A stretch of DNA of 64,000 nucleotides from an uncultured Maribacter sp. GTDB lineage: Bacteria; Bacteroidota; Bacteroidia; Flavobacteriales; Flavobacteriaceae. Position numbers and translations under genes: made by a program. The DNA is taken from positions 1 through 64,000 of the forward strand of contig NZ_CANMDU010000009.1 in the NCBI RefSeq assembly GCF_947496775.1, given 5' to 3'. Shown here one piece after another: positions 1 to 8,961 of this stretch. The notes under the pieces were generated by a model. The model was given only the letters and a program-made list of their open reading frames with translations. It ran no database searches and had not been told where the DNA came from. Position 1 is the first letter of the stretch. The number at the start of each line of letters is the position of its first letter.

Positions 1-40
1 TGGTACTGCTACACCAAGTGGGAGAGTAGGAAGCCGCCTT
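1..40 (+). rRNA. rrf: 5S ribosomal RNA, 3' end only
   Basis: The first 40 bases read like the 3' end of a bacterial 5S rRNA: GGTACTGC, then GTGGGAGAGTAGG and GCCGCCTT, which form the closing helices. The 5' part lies outside the window, so an rRNA operon ends at the left edge. A strong terminator follows directly, as expected for the last gene of such an operon. The exact 3' end is approximate. Confidence 0.88.
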
Positions 41-44
41 CTTC

Positions 45-80
45 AAAGTCCGATACATTACGTATCGGACTTTTTTTTTT
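45..80 (+). terminator. Rho-independent terminator of the rRNA operon
   Basis: A perfect 10-bp stem, AGTCCGATAC paired with GTATCGGACT, has a 5-nt loop and runs into ten T residues (71-80). It lies a few bases after the 5S rRNA end. Confidence 0.93.
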
Positions 81-444
81 GACTATAAATTAAAAATTAA
101 CCCCTTTATGTATACGGATATCAGAAACCAATGATTTTGATTAGGATTCTTTTTCTATAAAATAGAAACTCTATAGGGAAATTGGAGGTGTAACTTGTGA
201 GTTTAACATATTTTACTCGATAATCGAGATTTAAATGCTCCGACGCAAGCGTCGAAATCAATGCTAATTTTCCTTCTAATGACTCGTGGACTTGACCCGA
301 GGTTGTTTGCTATTAGACTCTATGATAGGTCGTTGGTTACGAAAATATGTTATTTAGATTAGGAGCAATCAAAGTTTAAATAACGTGTCAAAGACTTAAT
401 AACAGCAGATATTTCAGGTAAAATTGCTAAAGTAACATAAGGCC
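81..444. other. Non-coding stretch with three short inverted repeats
   Basis: No open reading frame of note lies between the 5S terminator and the insertion-sequence remnant. Three small inverted repeats occur close together: CTCGAT/ATCGAG at 216-228, CGACGC/GCGTCG at 241-254, and a nested structure at 275-317 with outer arms TCTAAT/ATTAGA around CTCG/CGAG. They could be a short interspersed repeat or the left end of the decayed element. No terminal inverted repeat could be matched to the right end. Confidence 0.4.
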
Positions 445-1201
445 AGAGCAGAGCATTTAGCAGAACGAGTAGATAAGAAGACTATCATTTTTGATATGTT
501 AATCGATTTGGCTGAAAAAGAATATGATATTCAAATAAGAAAAAATTACAAGCCCAAGTTATTGGAGAGTTCAAAGAAGAACACAAAGAAACTCTAGTTT
601 CTATCTGTAATTTACTTGAGCTAGATAGACAGGTATACTATCGATCCATTAAGGCTAAAGTTTATAAACAATCTATAGTACAGTAAGTGATATTGCCTAT
701 TTAGGTACAAGGAATAATCCAACCTATTTAGCTTTAATTACTGATGCTTATTCTAAAATAATAGGTTGTAAGGTATCTAATTCTCTAGTAGTAGAAGGTT
801 CGCTAAGAGCATTGCAAAAGGCTCTTTATAATAGAAAAAACAAAAACATTCCTCTAATACATCATTCAGATAGAGGACTGTAGTATTGTTTTAATGATTA
901 TCAAAACTTGTTGGTTCAGAATAATATTCAAACTAGTATGGCTGAAAAATATGGCCATTATAAAAATGCAATAGCATAAAGAGTCAATGGGATTTTAAAA
1001 CAAAAATTTAATATAAATCAGAAAGTAAACGACTTAAATATCAAAACTAAATTAATTAGAGATGTTATAGAAGTTTACAACCACATTAGACCACATGTAT
1101 CACATATACTTACTCCCAAGCAAATGCGTCAACAAAGGAAACTAAAATCAAAACAGTATAAAACAAAAATTCTCAGAGAAGTTAGCTTCTCTGAGAATTA
1201 A
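445..1201 (+). pseudogene. Degenerate IS3-family transposase (OrfA end plus OrfB)
   Basis: Pieces of an IS3/IS150-type transposase can be read on the plus strand in more than one frame. A first piece at about 455-585 gives AERVDKKTIIFDMLIDLAEK, typical of the OrfA end. A second piece near 580-665 resembles the OrfB N-terminus. The integrase core follows in one frame from 686 to the stop at 1199-1201, with SDIAYLG, ALITDAYSK, HHSDRG and YNHIRPH. The core is broken by TAG at 881-883, directly after HHSDRGL where Gln is normal, and by TAA at 977-979, where the third catalytic residue (Glu of the D35E motif) is expected. About 80 residues also seem to be missing between the two OrfB parts near 665-686. 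The element cannot make an active transposase. Confidence 0.88.
1161..1198 (-). terminator. Probable gltBD terminator inside the IS remnant
   Basis: A perfect 13-bp stem (1169-1181 with 1186-1198, loop TTAG) lies 62 bases beyond the gltD stop codon. Read on the minus strand it is followed by TTTTTGTTT (1169-1161), the layout of a rho-independent terminator for gltB-gltD. The same bases encode the last residues of the dead transposase on the plus strand. Confidence 0.7.
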
Positions 1202-1259
1202 ATAATAATTTTAATTATCAATAATCTGTATCGATTATTCAGGACTAGTCAATTTTATA

Positions 1260-2723
1260 TTATACACCAGGTAAATCTCCCACAGCATTTTTGGAAGATA
1301 AATCGGATTTTCCCATTAGGTATATATCTACTTGGCGAGCAGCTTCTCTACCTTCTGATATAGCCCAAACAATTAATGATTGTCCACGACGCATATCACC
1401 TGCTGTAAATATATTAGAAACATTAGTCTGGTATTTTCCATAAGCTGCCTTATAATTAGAACGAGCGTCTTTTTCTAGTCCTAATTTATCTGCAAGTGTG
1501 GTCTCCGGTCCTGTGAATCCAAGCGCTAATAAAGCTAAGTCACAAGGCCAGGTTTTTTCTGTTCCTTCTATTTCAATTAATTTAGGACGTTGTCCAGGAA
1601 CCATTTCCCATTCTACATTAACGGTTTTAAGAGCTGTAAGCTTTCCGTTTTCATTCGTTACGAACTCTTTGGTGTTAATTAACCAGTTACGTTCTACTCC
1701 TTCTTTATGCGAAGAAGAAGTTTTTAATTGTAAAGGCCAAAAGGGCCATGGAGTAGTAGGGGAACGATGCCCAGGTGGTTTTGGCATAATTTCAAAATTT
1801 ACTACTGATTTTGCTCCTTGACGGTTGGATGTTCCGATGCAATCTGAACCAGTATCTCCCCCTCCAATTACAATAACATTTTTGTCTGTAGCTAGAACTT
1901 GGTTTTTAATTTCTTGTCCAAAAACTACTTTGGTTTGCTGTGTTAAAAAATCCATAGCTTGTACTACACCGTCAGCATCTATACCTGGAGTTGGTAAGCT
2001 TCTTCTTTCTGTAGCACCACCACAAAGGACAATGGCGTCAAAAGATTTTAGTTCTTCTACATCGTAGTTTACACCAACATTTACATTTACTTTAAATATA
2101 ATGCCTTCAGCTTCAAGGATAGCGACACGTCTATCAATAATTCCTTTTTCTAATTTAAAATTTGGAATACCGTATCGTAGCAATCCACCAATTTCATCAT
2201 CTCTTTCAAAAACAGTAACTGTGTGACCAGCTCTATTTAACTGCTGAGCAGTTGCCAATCCGGCTGGACCAGAACCAACAACCGCAATTGTTTTTCCTGT
2301 TCTTGTTTTAGGAGGTTGTGGTTTAATCCAACCTTCTTTAAAAGCACGTTCTACTATGTTTTTTTCTATATTTTCTATAGATACAGGATCCTCTATTATA
2401 CCTAAAACACATGCTTGTTCGCATGGTGCTGGGCATAAACGCCCTGTAAATTCAGGAAAATTGTTAGTAGAGTGTAATATCCAAGAAGCTTTTTGCCATT
2501 CTCCTTGGTGTACCATGTGATTAAAATCTGGGATTAAATTACCAAGTGGACAACCACTATGGCAAAAAGGTATTCCACAATCCATACAACGAGAACCTTG
2601 CTCTGTGATTTTTTTCTCACTCAAAGGAACTGTAAATTCATTATAATGCTCTACACGATCTTTTACAGGTGTGTATGCTTCATCTTTTCTTTCGAATTCT
2701 TTAAAACCTGTTACTTTTCCCAT
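1260..2723 (-). CDS. gltD: Glutamate synthase (NADPH), small (beta) subunit
   Basis: The 487-residue protein supplies electrons from NADPH through FAD and iron-sulfur clusters to the large GOGAT subunit, which makes glutamate from glutamine and 2-oxoglutarate in the cytoplasm. The N-terminal Cys cluster (CMDCGIPFCHSGCP, about residues 46-59, then CPAPCEQAC) binds 4Fe-4S. An FAD-binding GSGPAG lies near residue 150 and a second dinucleotide motif, GGGDTGSD, near 290. Length is normal for the family. It starts 4 bases after the gltB stop, so the two form one operon on the minus strand, probably ended by the hairpin at 1161-1198. Confidence 0.96.
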   Translation of the reverse strand: MGKVTGFKEFERKDEAYTPVKDRVEHYNEFTVPLSEKKITEQGSRCMDCGIPFCHSGCPLGNLIPDFNHMVHQGEWQKASWILHSTNNFPEFTGRLCPAPCEQACVLGIIEDPVSIENIEKNIVERAFKEGWIKPQPPKTRTGKTIAVVGSGPAGLATAQQLNRAGHTVTVFERDDEIGGLLRYGIPNFKLEKGIIDRRVAILEAEGIIFKVNVNVGVNYDVEELKSFDAIVLCGGATERRSLPTPGIDADGVVQAMDFLTQQTKVVFGQEIKNQVLATDKNVIVIGGGDTGSDCIGTSNRQGAKSVVNFEIMPKPPGHRSPTTPWPFWPLQLKTSSSHKEGVERNWLINTKEFVTNENGKLTALKTVNVEWEMVPGQRPKLIEIEGTEKTWPCDLALLALGFTGPETTLADKLGLEKDARSNYKAAYGKYQTNVSNIFTAGDMRRGQSLIVWAISEGREAARQVDIYLMGKSDLSSKNAVGDLPGV

Positions 2724-2727
2724 TGTC

Positions 2728-5700
2728 CTATGCTGTTGTTAATTCTTCTACCATTACTTCACCTTTTGCTAAACGAGCTAATGCTTTTTTGTATTCTGTA
2801 GGCATTACTCTTACAAAATTCTTTAAGCTATTATCCCAGTCTGCTACTAATTTTTTTGCCAAAGCACTATTTGTATATGTAATATGTTTTCCAATCCATT
2901 GTTTTAAATCTGCAGCGTCTTCTGGTAAGATTTCTTCAAAATCGATAGTTTCTGTATTACATAATCCATTTGTAAATTTATTTTCAGGATCATATACGTA
3001 GGCAATACCGCCACTCATTCCAGCAGCAAAGTTTCTTCCAGTATTTCCTAAAACTATAACTTTTCCTCCAGTCATATATTCGCAGCCATGATCACCTACC
3101 CCTTCTACAACGGTTGTGGCTCCAGAGTTGCGAACAGCAAATCTTTCTCCTGCAATACCGTTTATAAATGCTTCTCCTTCTACAGCGCCAAACAAACATA
3201 CATTACCTACTATAATATTGTTTTCGGCAATAAAATCTGCTTTAGCAGGTTTCTTTACAATAATTTTTCCGCCAGATAGCCCTTTTCCTAAATAATCGTT
3301 GGTATTACCTTCTAAATTAAATGTTACTCCGTTTGCTCCAAAAGCTCCAAAACTTTGACCAGCTGATCCGGTGAAATTTAAGTTTAACGTATTTTCTGGT
3401 AATCCAAGATGTCCGTGTCTTTTGGAAATTTCATTGCTAATAATGGCACCTACTGTTCTGTCTATATTACATATAGGATATTCTAAAGTAGTTTGTACTT
3501 TATTTTCTATAGCATTTTTAGCATCTTTTAAGATGGTAAAGTCTAAAACATTTTCTAAGTTATGATCTTGCTTTTCAGAATTTTTAACAGACATCTCTCT
3601 ATAAGACTCAGGTCTGTAAAGTATAGAGGATAAATCTAATCCTTTGGCCTTATAATGTTTAATAGCCTTGTTAGCATTTATTTTATGGGTTTGACCAATC
3701 ATTTCATCCATGGTTCTAAAACCTAATTGTGCCATAATACCTCTTAATTCATTTGCTACATAATAGAAGAAGTTGATTACGTGTTCTGGGGTACCTTTAA
3801 AGTTTTTACGTAATTCTTTATCCTGGGTAGCGATACCCACTGGGCACGTATTTAAATGGCATTTTCGCATCATAATACATCCAGAAGCTACTAATGGAGC
3901 AGTTGCAAAACCGAATTCTTCAGCACCTAAAAGTGTTGCAATTGCAACATCACGTCCTGTTTTTAACTGTCCGTCACATTCTACAACAATACGAGAACGT
4001 AAGTTGTTTAGAACTAATGTCTGTTGTGCTTCGGCTAAACCAAGCTCCCAAGGAAGGCCTGCATGCTTTAAAGATGTTAATGGAGAGGCTCCAGTACCAC
4101 CATCATAACCAGCAATTAAAACAACATCTGCTTTAGCCTTAGAAACTCCTGCTGCAATAGTACCTACGCCAACTTCGGATACTAATTTAACATTTACTCT
4201 GGCCTCGCGATTTGCATTTTTTAAATCATAAATTAATTGGGCTAAGTCTTCAATAGAATATATATCGTGATGCGGTGGTGGAGAAATTAACCCTACAAAA
4301 GGAGTAGAATTTCTTGCTGCCGCAATCCATGGTAATACTTTTTCTCCAGGTAATTGTCCCCCTTCACCTGGCTTAGCTCCTTGAGCCATTTTTATTTGAA
4401 TCTCTCTGGCATTTGTTAGATAATGGGATGTAACACCAAAACGACCAGATGCAACTTGCTTAATTGCTGAGTTACGACTATCTCCATTAGCATCTGGAAT
4501 AAAACGTTTTCTGTCTTCACCACCTTCACCAGAATTAGATTTACCTCCAATTCGGTTCATAGCAATTGCCAAATTTTCATGCGCTTCTCTAGATATAGAT
4601 CCATAAGACATTGCCCCTGTTTTAAAACGTTTTACAATTTCTGTCCAAGGTTCTACTTCGTCGAGTGGAATAGGGTCAAGGTTGTCAAATTCAAATAATC
4701 CTCGAATAGTCATTAAATTCTCGGACTGTTCATTTACTGCCTTGGCATATACATTATAGCTGTCTTGATCATTTAATCTTACAGCTTGCTGTAGTTTAGA
4801 AACGGTAGTAGGATTAAACATATGTCTTTCTCCATTACGTCTCCATCTGTAATCTCCACCAATATTAAGACCTAATCTTTTATCTATAAATGTGTCTGGA
4901 TATGCATATTTGTAACGCTCAGTAATTTCTTTTTCAATTTCATATAACCCAATACCCTCTATTCTTGAAGCAGTATATGGGAAGTATTTTTCTACGAATT
5001 GAGAATTGAAACCAACTATTTCGAATATTTGAGAACCTCTATACGAATGTAATGTAGAGATTCCTATTTTGTTCATCACTTTTAGGATTCCTTTACCAAT
5101 AGCTTTGTTAAAGTTATCTACAGCTTTTTGTTCATCTATGCCTGTAATGAAACCTTCTTTAACCTGCATTCTGATAATTTCATTTACCATATATGGATTT
5201 ATGGCACTAGCGCCATAACCAAATAAAGTGGCAAAATGATGTGGCTCACGCGGTTCCGCAGATTCTATGATAATATCAAAATAAGACCGCTTACGAAGTC
5301 TGTTTAATTGATGGTTTACATAAGAACAAGCTAATAAGGCTGGGATAGGAGCTAAATCTTTATTTACACCTCTATCAGATAAAATAATAATATTAGTTTT
5401 TCTTTCTAGTGCTTTTTCAACTTGTACTACAATATCTTCTAGGGCATCTTCTAAACCATTTAATCCTTTGGCTTTAGGGTATAACATATGAATGGTCTCC
5501 GCTTTGAAGCTTTCTACGGATACCGCTCTAATTTTTTCTAAATCGGCATTAGATATTACCGGATTTTGGATTCTTAATTTTCTACACTGTCTCTCGGTAA
5601 TGCTGAAAATATTTCTGTCTTTTCCTAAATTTAAACTAATATCAGTTACTATTTCTTCACGAATTCCGTCTAGTGGCGGGTTGGTAACTTGAGCGAATAA

Positions 5701-7245
5701 TTGTTTAAAGTAGTTAGATATTAATTGTGGTCTGTCTGATAAAACAGCTAAAGGGGTATCAATCCCCATAGAACCTAGTGCTTCTTTACCTACAATGGCC
5801 ATAGGGGTAATTACTTCCTGAATATCTTCAAAAGTGTAATTAAATAAACGTTGTCTTGTTTTAATATCTATAGTTTCTATAGGACAAGTTTCGTTATTAT
5901 AAGGTATATCTTTTAAGTGAAGTCTTGTTTTGTCTAACCATTCTTTATATGGTCTTTCTAAAACAATTTTATCTTTAATTTCTTCATCTTTAATAATACG
6001 TCCTTCATTCATGTCTACCAAGAACATTTTTCCCGGTTCTAAACGTCCATGACTTTCTACGTCTTCTGGGGCAACTTCTACAACACCAATCTCTGAAGAC
6101 ATGATAAGCTTGCCGCTTTTGGTAACGGTATATCGAGAAGGTCTTAATCCGTTACGATCTAAAAGTGCACCTATATAATCTCCGTCTGTAAAAGGAACAG
6201 AAGCTGGTCCATCCCAAGCTTCCATGATACAAGCATTATACTCGTAGAAAGCTTTTCTTTCCTCGGACATTGTTTTGTGCTTTTCCCAGGCTTCAGGAAT
6301 CATCATCATCATTACTTCTGGTAAAGACCTTCCGGTATGCGTTAGCAGTTCTACTACCATATCCATAGAGGCAGAATCAGATTTTCCAGGTAATATTATT
6401 GGAAATAATTTATCTATCTGAGGGCCAAAGACATCACTCTTCATGATTTCTTCTCTAACACGCATTCTACTTACGTTACCACGTAATGTGTTTATTTCTC
6501 CATTTTGACACATGAAGCGGAATGGTTGTGCTAATTCCCAAGAAGGCATAGTATTCGTGGAAAAACGTTGGTGTACTAATGCCAAACGAGTTACTAGATC
6601 TTTCTCTTGTAAATCTTTATAGTATGGCCCAATATCTTCGGGCATTATAATACCTTTGTATATTAAGGTAGTGTTAGATAAACTAGGAAGGTAAAAATAG
6701 TCGGCTTGCGACATTTTAGATTTTCTAATCGTATGTTCCGTGATTTTACGAGCGGCGTATAACTTAGCTTTAAAATCTACTTCTGTTATTTCTTCTGTTT
6801 GCCCAATAAAAATTTGCTCAATATTAGGCTCAGAGGCTAATGCAATTTCTCCTAATTGGGTTGAATCTACAGGAACTTCTCTCCAACCTAGAATAGAAAG
6901 TCCTTGTGCTTTTATTTCTTTCTCAAATTCTTTTTTGCAGTAGTTGTATTGGTTTTTTGTTTTAGGTAAAAATACCATACCTACACCATACTTTCTTTGC
7001 TCCGGAATGTCAAAATCGCATACCCTTTTAAAGTAGTCATGAGGAATATCAATCAATAACCCGGCTCCATCTCCTGTTTTTCCGTCAGAACTAACACCTC
7101 CACGATGTTCTAGCTTTACTAAAATTTCTAAAGCATCATGAATGATTTGGTTGTCCTTTTCTCCTTTAAGGTTGCAAATAAAACCTGCTCCACAGTTTTC
7201 ATGTTCAAATTCTGGTAGGTATAACCCTTGTTTTTTCCACTTCAT
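2728..7245 (-). CDS. gltB: Glutamate synthase, large (alpha) subunit
   Basis: This 1505-residue enzyme carries the glutaminase and synthase activities of GOGAT. Cys18 in ENCGAGFI is the expected class II amidotransferase nucleophile, exposed after removal of a short propeptide. The FMN-binding synthase domain includes GAKPGEGGQLPG, and CIMMRKCHLNTCP is the 3Fe-4S ligand segment. The C-terminal third is the glycine-rich GXGXG beta-helix domain. Length matches bacterial GltB. It is the first gene of gltB-gltD and, together with the dehydrogenase at 8962, marks a nitrogen assimilation neighbourhood. Confidence 0.97.
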   Translation of the reverse strand: MKWKKQGLYLPEFEHENCGAGFICNLKGEKDNQIIHDALEILVKLEHRGGVSSDGKTGDGAGLLIDIPHDYFKRVCDFDIPEQRKYGVGMVFLPKTKNQYNYCKKEFEKEIKAQGLSILGWREVPVDSTQLGEIALASEPNIEQIFIGQTEEITEVDFKAKLYAARKITEHTIRKSKMSQADYFYLPSLSNTTLIYKGIIMPEDIGPYYKDLQEKDLVTRLALVHQRFSTNTMPSWELAQPFRFMCQNGEINTLRGNVSRMRVREEIMKSDVFGPQIDKLFPIILPGKSDSASMDMVVELLTHTGRSLPEVMMMMIPEAWEKHKTMSEERKAFYEYNACIMEAWDGPASVPFTDGDYIGALLDRNGLRPSRYTVTKSGKLIMSSEIGVVEVAPEDVESHGRLEPGKMFLVDMNEGRIIKDEEIKDKIVLERPYKEWLDKTRLHLKDIPYNNETCPIETIDIKTRQRLFNYTFEDIQEVITPMAIVGKEALGSMGIDTPLAVLSDRPQLISNYFKQLFAQVTNPPLDGIREEIVTDISLNLGKDRNIFSITERQCRKLRIQNPVISNADLEKIRAVSVESFKAETIHMLYPKAKGLNGLEDALEDIVVQVEKALERKTNIIILSDRGVNKDLAPIPALLACSYVNHQLNRLRKRSYFDIIIESAEPREPHHFATLFGYGASAINPYMVNEIIRMQVKEGFITGIDEQKAVDNFNKAIGKGILKVMNKIGISTLHSYRGSQIFEIVGFNSQFVEKYFPYTASRIEGIGLYEIEKEITERYKYAYPDTFIDKRLGLNIGGDYRWRRNGERHMFNPTTVSKLQQAVRLNDQDSYNVYAKAVNEQSENLMTIRGLFEFDNLDPIPLDEVEPWTEIVKRFKTGAMSYGSISREAHENLAIAMNRIGGKSNSGEGGEDRKRFIPDANGDSRNSAIKQVASGRFGVTSHYLTNAREIQIKMAQGAKPGEGGQLPGEKVLPWIAAARNSTPFVGLISPPPHHDIYSIEDLAQLIYDLKNANREARVNVKLVSEVGVGTIAAGVSKAKADVVLIAGYDGGTGASPLTSLKHAGLPWELGLAEAQQTLVLNNLRSRIVVECDGQLKTGRDVAIATLLGAEEFGFATAPLVASGCIMMRKCHLNTCPVGIATQDKELRKNFKGTPEHVINFFYYVANELRGIMAQLGFRTMDEMIGQTHKINANKAIKHYKAKGLDLSSILYRPESYREMSVKNSEKQDHNLENVLDFTILKDAKNAIENKVQTTLEYPICNIDRTVGAIISNEISKRHGHLGLPENTLNLNFTGSAGQSFGAFGANGVTFNLEGNTNDYLGKGLSGGKIIVKKPAKADFIAENNIIVGNVCLFGAVEGEAFINGIAGERFAVRNSGATTVVEGVGDHGCEYMTGGKVIVLGNTGRNFAAGMSGGIAYVYDPENKFTNGLCNTETIDFEEILPEDAADLKQWIGKHITYTNSALAKKLVADWDNSLKNFVRVMPTEYKKALARLAKGEVMVEELTTA

Positions 7246-7513
7246 AGATTATCGTATTTCTTCAAAAATATCATTTTATTTAAGTTTTTTGTAGCGTTAA
7301 ATGTTTAATGCTAAAAAAAACCTAATGATTATAATAAAACCTTTAAAAATATGTAAATAGTGATGTTTGTAAGGTTAAAATTATCATAATGATAAAAGTA
7401 ATGCTTTGAAGACAGTTGAAAAAGGTTTTTCGGGGGGTGATGCTTTGGATTAAGTGTTTTGTAACAAATAACCCTAATAATATTAATGAGGTAACAGGGG
7501 AGGGGTGAAAATA
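7246..7513. other. Intergenic region upstream of gltB
   Basis: AT-rich, with no credible coding frame. On the minus strand TATTTTTG (7270-7263) matches the flavobacterial -7 box TAnnTTTG, but it lies only about 18 bases before the gltB start and has no TTG at the expected -33 distance, so I do not call it as a promoter. Confidence 0.5.
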
Positions 7514-7554
7514 AAAATAGCTCTACCCTAAAATGTAAGGGGTAGAGCTATTTT
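7514..7554 (-). terminator. Terminator of the acyl-CoA dehydrogenase gene
   Basis: A 15-bp perfect inverted repeat (7514-7528, AAAATAGCTCTACCC, with 7540-7554) and an 11-nt loop lie 20 bases after the stop codon of the minus-strand dehydrogenase. On that strand the right arm ends in a T-rich run, so it fits a rho-independent terminator. It also has T residues on the plus strand and may work both ways. Confidence 0.82.
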
Positions 7555-7573
7555 GTTGTAAGATGTTTTTGGT

Positions 7574-8716
7574 TTAATTTTTTAAGATACCTCTAGAGAT
7601 AACGATTTTTTGAATTTCAGAGGTTCCTTCATATATCTGGGTAATTTTAGCATCTCTCATTAAGCGTTCTACATGGTACTCTTTTACAAATCCATTACCT
7701 CCATGTATTTGTACAGCTTCAATGGTTGTGTCCATTGCAACTTTAGATGCGTAAAGTTTGGCCATAGCGCCAGATAGGTCAAAATTATGCCCTTTATCTT
7801 TGTCCCATGCTGCTTTGTAAACAAGGTGTCTTGCAGCTTCAATTTGGGTATGCATATCTGCTAATTTAAATGCTATAGCTTGGTGGTTAGAAATTTCTGT
7901 GCCAAATGATTTACGTTGATTAGAGTATTCTTTAGCTAATTCATAAGCGCCTGTAGCAATTCCTAATGCTTGAGAAGCAATGCCTATTCTTCCTCCGGAT
8001 AAAGTTTTCATAGCAAATTTAAAACCAAAACCGTCTTCGCCAATTCTGTTTTCTTTTGGGACTTTTACATCATTAAAAATTAAAGAATGCGTATCACTAC
8101 CTCTAATCCCTAATTTATTTTCTTTAGGACCAATTTCAAAACCTTCGGCTCCTTTTTCCACTATTAAGGCATTAATGCCTTTATGCCCTTTTTCTTTATC
8201 GGTTTGTGCAATAACGATATAAACGCTAGCAGTACTGCCATTTGTAATCCAGTTTTTGGTGCCATTTAGCACATAATAGTCTCCTTTGTCTATTGCTGTT
8301 GTTTTTTGTGAGGTTGCATCGCTACCAGCTTCTGGTTCTGATAAGCAGAAGGCTCCAATAATTTCTCCAGTAGCTAGTTTAGTAAGATATTTTTCTTTTT
8401 GCTCTTCTGTTCCGTATGCTTCAATACCATAACAGACCAAGGAGTTATTTACGGAAACAACTACAGAAGAAGAGGCATCTACTTTGGATAACTCTTCCAT
8501 TACAATGGCGTAGGAAACAGTGTCTAATCCGCTGCCTCCGTATTTTGGATTTACCATCATTCCAAGAAAACCTAGCTCTCCCATTTTTTTTACTTGTTCC
8601 GTTGGAAACTGTTGCGCATCGTCTCTTTCTATTACTCCAGGAAGTAATTCGTTTTGAGCAAAATCCCTTGCGGCTTGTTGTATCATTTTTTGCTCTTCTG
8701 TTAAAGTATAGTCCAT
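7574..8716 (-). CDS. Acyl-CoA dehydrogenase
   Basis: A 380-residue flavoprotein that introduces the first double bond of an acyl-CoA (fatty acid or branched-chain amino acid breakdown) and passes electrons to ETF, whose genes are at 43849-45610. Family signatures are present: GAFCLSEPEAGSD for FAD/substrate binding in the middle and QIHGGNGF followed by RDAKITQIYEGTSEIQ at the C-terminus, which includes the glutamate base. The reading frame is open further upstream to 8803, but those residues do not fit the family. ATG at 8716, giving MDYTLTEEQKMIQ, is the normal start. Single gene with its own terminator. Chain-length specificity cannot be told. Confidence 0.93.
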   Translation of the reverse strand: MDYTLTEEQKMIQQAARDFAQNELLPGVIERDDAQQFPTEQVKKMGELGFLGMMVNPKYGGSGLDTVSYAIVMEELSKVDASSSVVVSVNNSLVCYGIEAYGTEEQKEKYLTKLATGEIIGAFCLSEPEAGSDATSQKTTAIDKGDYYVLNGTKNWITNGSTASVYIVIAQTDKEKGHKGINALIVEKGAEGFEIGPKENKLGIRGSDTHSLIFNDVKVPKENRIGEDGFGFKFAMKTLSGGRIGIASQALGIATGAYELAKEYSNQRKSFGTEISNHQAIAFKLADMHTQIEAARHLVYKAAWDKDKGHNFDLSGAMAKLYASKVAMDTTIEAVQIHGGNGFVKEYHVERLMRDAKITQIYEGTSEIQKIVISRGILKN

Positions 8717-8755
8717 ATAATTGAAATTATGATAAAATATAATCGCTAATATAAG

Positions 8756-8781
8756 GTTATAATGCGATATTCGCATAATTA
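8756..8781. promoter_or_regulatory. Imperfect palindrome upstream of the acyl-CoA dehydrogenase
   Basis: ATGCGA and TCGCAT are separated by three bases, with partial symmetry continuing outward. It lies about 40-65 bases before the minus-strand start codon at 8716, in the space between divergent genes. The position suits a repressor operator, for example of a TetR-type regulator; this is inference from symmetry and place only. Confidence 0.3.
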
Positions 8782-8795
8782 GAAGGCTATTAATT

Positions 8796-8826
8796 TTGTG
8801 CAAATACAGCTGTTTGTATATATTTG
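8796..8826 (+). promoter_or_regulatory. Candidate promoter of the Glu/Leu-type dehydrogenase gene
   Basis: TTG at 8796-8798 and TATATTTG at 8819-8826 match the Bacteroidota housekeeping promoter (TTG, about 19 bases, TAnnTTTG) with a 20-base spacer. Transcription would start near 8832, leaving a leader of about 130 bases before the start at 8962. Confidence 0.55.
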
Positions 8827-8961
8827 CTTTTCTAGAATTGATTTTTAATAATATTATATGAGGCAGCAGTAACCCCTTTTTTTGGGGAAACAGATTTTAT
8901 TTTTTTCGGAGATTATTTAGAAAACAAATATCATATACTAATTTTATTATAATTAATTCTT

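Noticed and set aside
3773-4108. 111-residue open frame antisense to gltB
   Set aside because: Lies wholly inside gltB, and gltB carries the conserved Fe-S and FMN motifs across the same bases.
7263-7270. Minus-strand TATTTTTG box as gltB promoter
   Set aside because: It sits only about 18 bases from the start codon and lacks a -33 TTG at the right spacing.
8717-8803. 29-residue N-terminal extension of the acyl-CoA dehydrogenase
   Set aside because: The extension is hydrophobic and not found in the family; the ATG at 8716 begins the standard N-terminus.
8873-8887. CCCC-TTTTTTT-GGGG hairpin before the dehydrogenase gene
   Set aside because: Only four base pairs; it has a T-rich sequence further on but is too weak to call a terminator or a regulatory element.
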